Shown: piece by piece, positions 6,439 to 6,682 of the stretch
How positions within the stretch are numbered: position 1 is the stretch's first letter
Layout: every line of letters begins with the position of its first letter
Origin: Candidatus Segetimicrobium genomatis
GTDB lineage: Bacteria; Sysuimicrobiota; Sysuimicrobiia; Sysuimicrobiales; Segetimicrobiaceae
DNA length: 6,682 nucleotides
Direction: 5' to 3'
Assembly (NCBI GenBank): GCA_005882445.1
Contig: VBAN01000296.1
Coordinates: 1-6,682 of the forward strand
Program-made: the position numbers and the translations under genes
The notes under the pieces: model-generated
What the model saw: only the letters and a program-made list of their open reading frames with translations
Databases searched by the model: none
What the model was told of the DNA's origin: nothing

Positions 6439-6682
6439 ACCGGAACACCAGGTCGAAGAGCAGCGCCCCGCCCATGGCGACGAGAAAGACGCCGCTGGCC
6501 GTCTGGATCGCGCGCCCGTAACGGCTCACCACACGCAACGCGTTGAACGCCGTCGTCAGGAGGACCGCGGCGGCGAGGAACGGCGCTCCCAGCCCCAGCG
6601 AGTAGGCGAAGAGCAGGAGCGCGCCGTCCGCGGCGCGTTGAGTGGTCGCCGCCAACGTGAGGACCGCGGCCAGCACGGGCCC
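6392..6682 (-). CDS. ccdA: CcdA/DsbD-family thiol-disulfide transporter, C-terminal part (5' end outside window)
   Basis: These 96 residues are the end of a cytochrome c biogenesis protein of the CcdA family. CcdA moves reducing equivalents from cytoplasmic thioredoxin across the inner membrane to extracytoplasmic thioredoxin-fold proteins. At the window edge the frame reads GPVLAAVLTLAAT, matching the block that in CcdA follows the second catalytic cysteine (TPCxGPxL). That cysteine should lie two codons beyond base 6682. Next come a short polar turn (TQRAADG), a second hydrophobic span GALLLFAYSLGLGAPFLAAA (about 20-39) carrying the typical YSLGLGxPF motif, a basic loop (RVVSRYGRAIQ), and a last span at about 62-84 (TASGVFLVAMGGALL onward). 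The stop is TAA at 6394-6392. The natural partner is the CINC thioredoxin-like gene downstream on the same strand, about 1.1 kb away. The 3' end overlaps the PEP-CTERM gene by 47 bases, tail to tail. DsbD or DipZ with extra domains is possible, but nothing follows the transmembrane part here. Confidence 0.85.
   Translation of the reverse strand, partial: GPVLAAVLTLAATTQRAADGALLLFAYSLGLGAPFLAAAVLLTTAFNALRVVSRYGRAIQTASGVFLVAMGGALLFDLVFRFNAWILQAFPFRPGL

Noticed and set aside
1..6682. CRISPR arrays, tRNA/rRNA genes, insertion sequences, toxin-antitoxin or phage-defence genes
   Set aside because: No regularly spaced repeats, no cloverleaf-like or rRNA sequence, no transposase motifs and no terminal inverted repeats were seen. 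The Lhr helicase alone is not evidence of a defence island.

Overview
The window looks like a piece of chromosome from a high-GC, Gram-negative-type bacterium, probably an uncultivated soil or sediment lineage. A 60-base stretch of the helicase gene counted by hand (1501-1560) is about 77% GC. A protein with a PEP-CTERM sorting signal implies an outer membrane and an exosortase system encoded elsewhere. The full-length Lhr type, the allantoinase and the DipZ-like thioredoxin would fit groups such as Rokubacteria/Methylomirabilota, Acidobacteria or Proteobacteria. That placement is inference only; there is no rRNA or phylogenetic marker here.

Layout. (1) 1-527, plus strand: the C-terminal part of an allantoinase (purine/allantoin breakdown), cut by the left edge. 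(2) 524-4776, plus strand: a large Lhr-type DNA repair helicase whose GTG start overlaps the allantoinase stop (GTGA). Its frame breaks at about 3640. The helicase core and the start of the C-terminal half are in one frame up to a TGA at 3647-3649. The rest of the C-terminal domain continues in the -1 frame from 3646. A conserved linker expected at this point in Lhr proteins appears to be missing, so this looks like an out-of-frame deletion rather than a simple stop. (3) 4784-5302, minus strand: an exported thioredoxin-like protein of the DipZ/TlpA type with a CINC active site, convergent with lhr and only 7 bases from it. (4) 5303-5604: a non-coding gap of lower GC (about 45% in 5341-5400) separating divergent genes, with short repeats and an imperfect hairpin. 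(5) 5605-6438, plus strand: a secreted PEP-CTERM protein of unknown function, whose best signal peptide lies in a different frame (ATG 5610). (6) 6392-6682, minus strand: the C-terminal third or so of a CcdA-type thiol-disulfide transporter, cut by the right edge; its 3' end overlaps the PEP-CTERM gene tail to tail.

How they fit. CcdA carries electrons across the inner membrane and the exported CINC thioredoxin is a natural acceptor; mycobacterial DipZ fuses these two domains. Here they appear as two same-strand genes separated by an antiparallel PEP-CTERM gene of lower GC, as if that gene had been inserted into a ccdA-thioredoxin pair. The allantoinase-lhr overlap is more likely compaction than shared function. 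I see no defence system, CRISPR array, insertion sequence, tRNA or rRNA. The points most worth checking are the two frame disruptions (lhr and the PEP-CTERM signal peptide) and the interrupted ccdA/thioredoxin pair.
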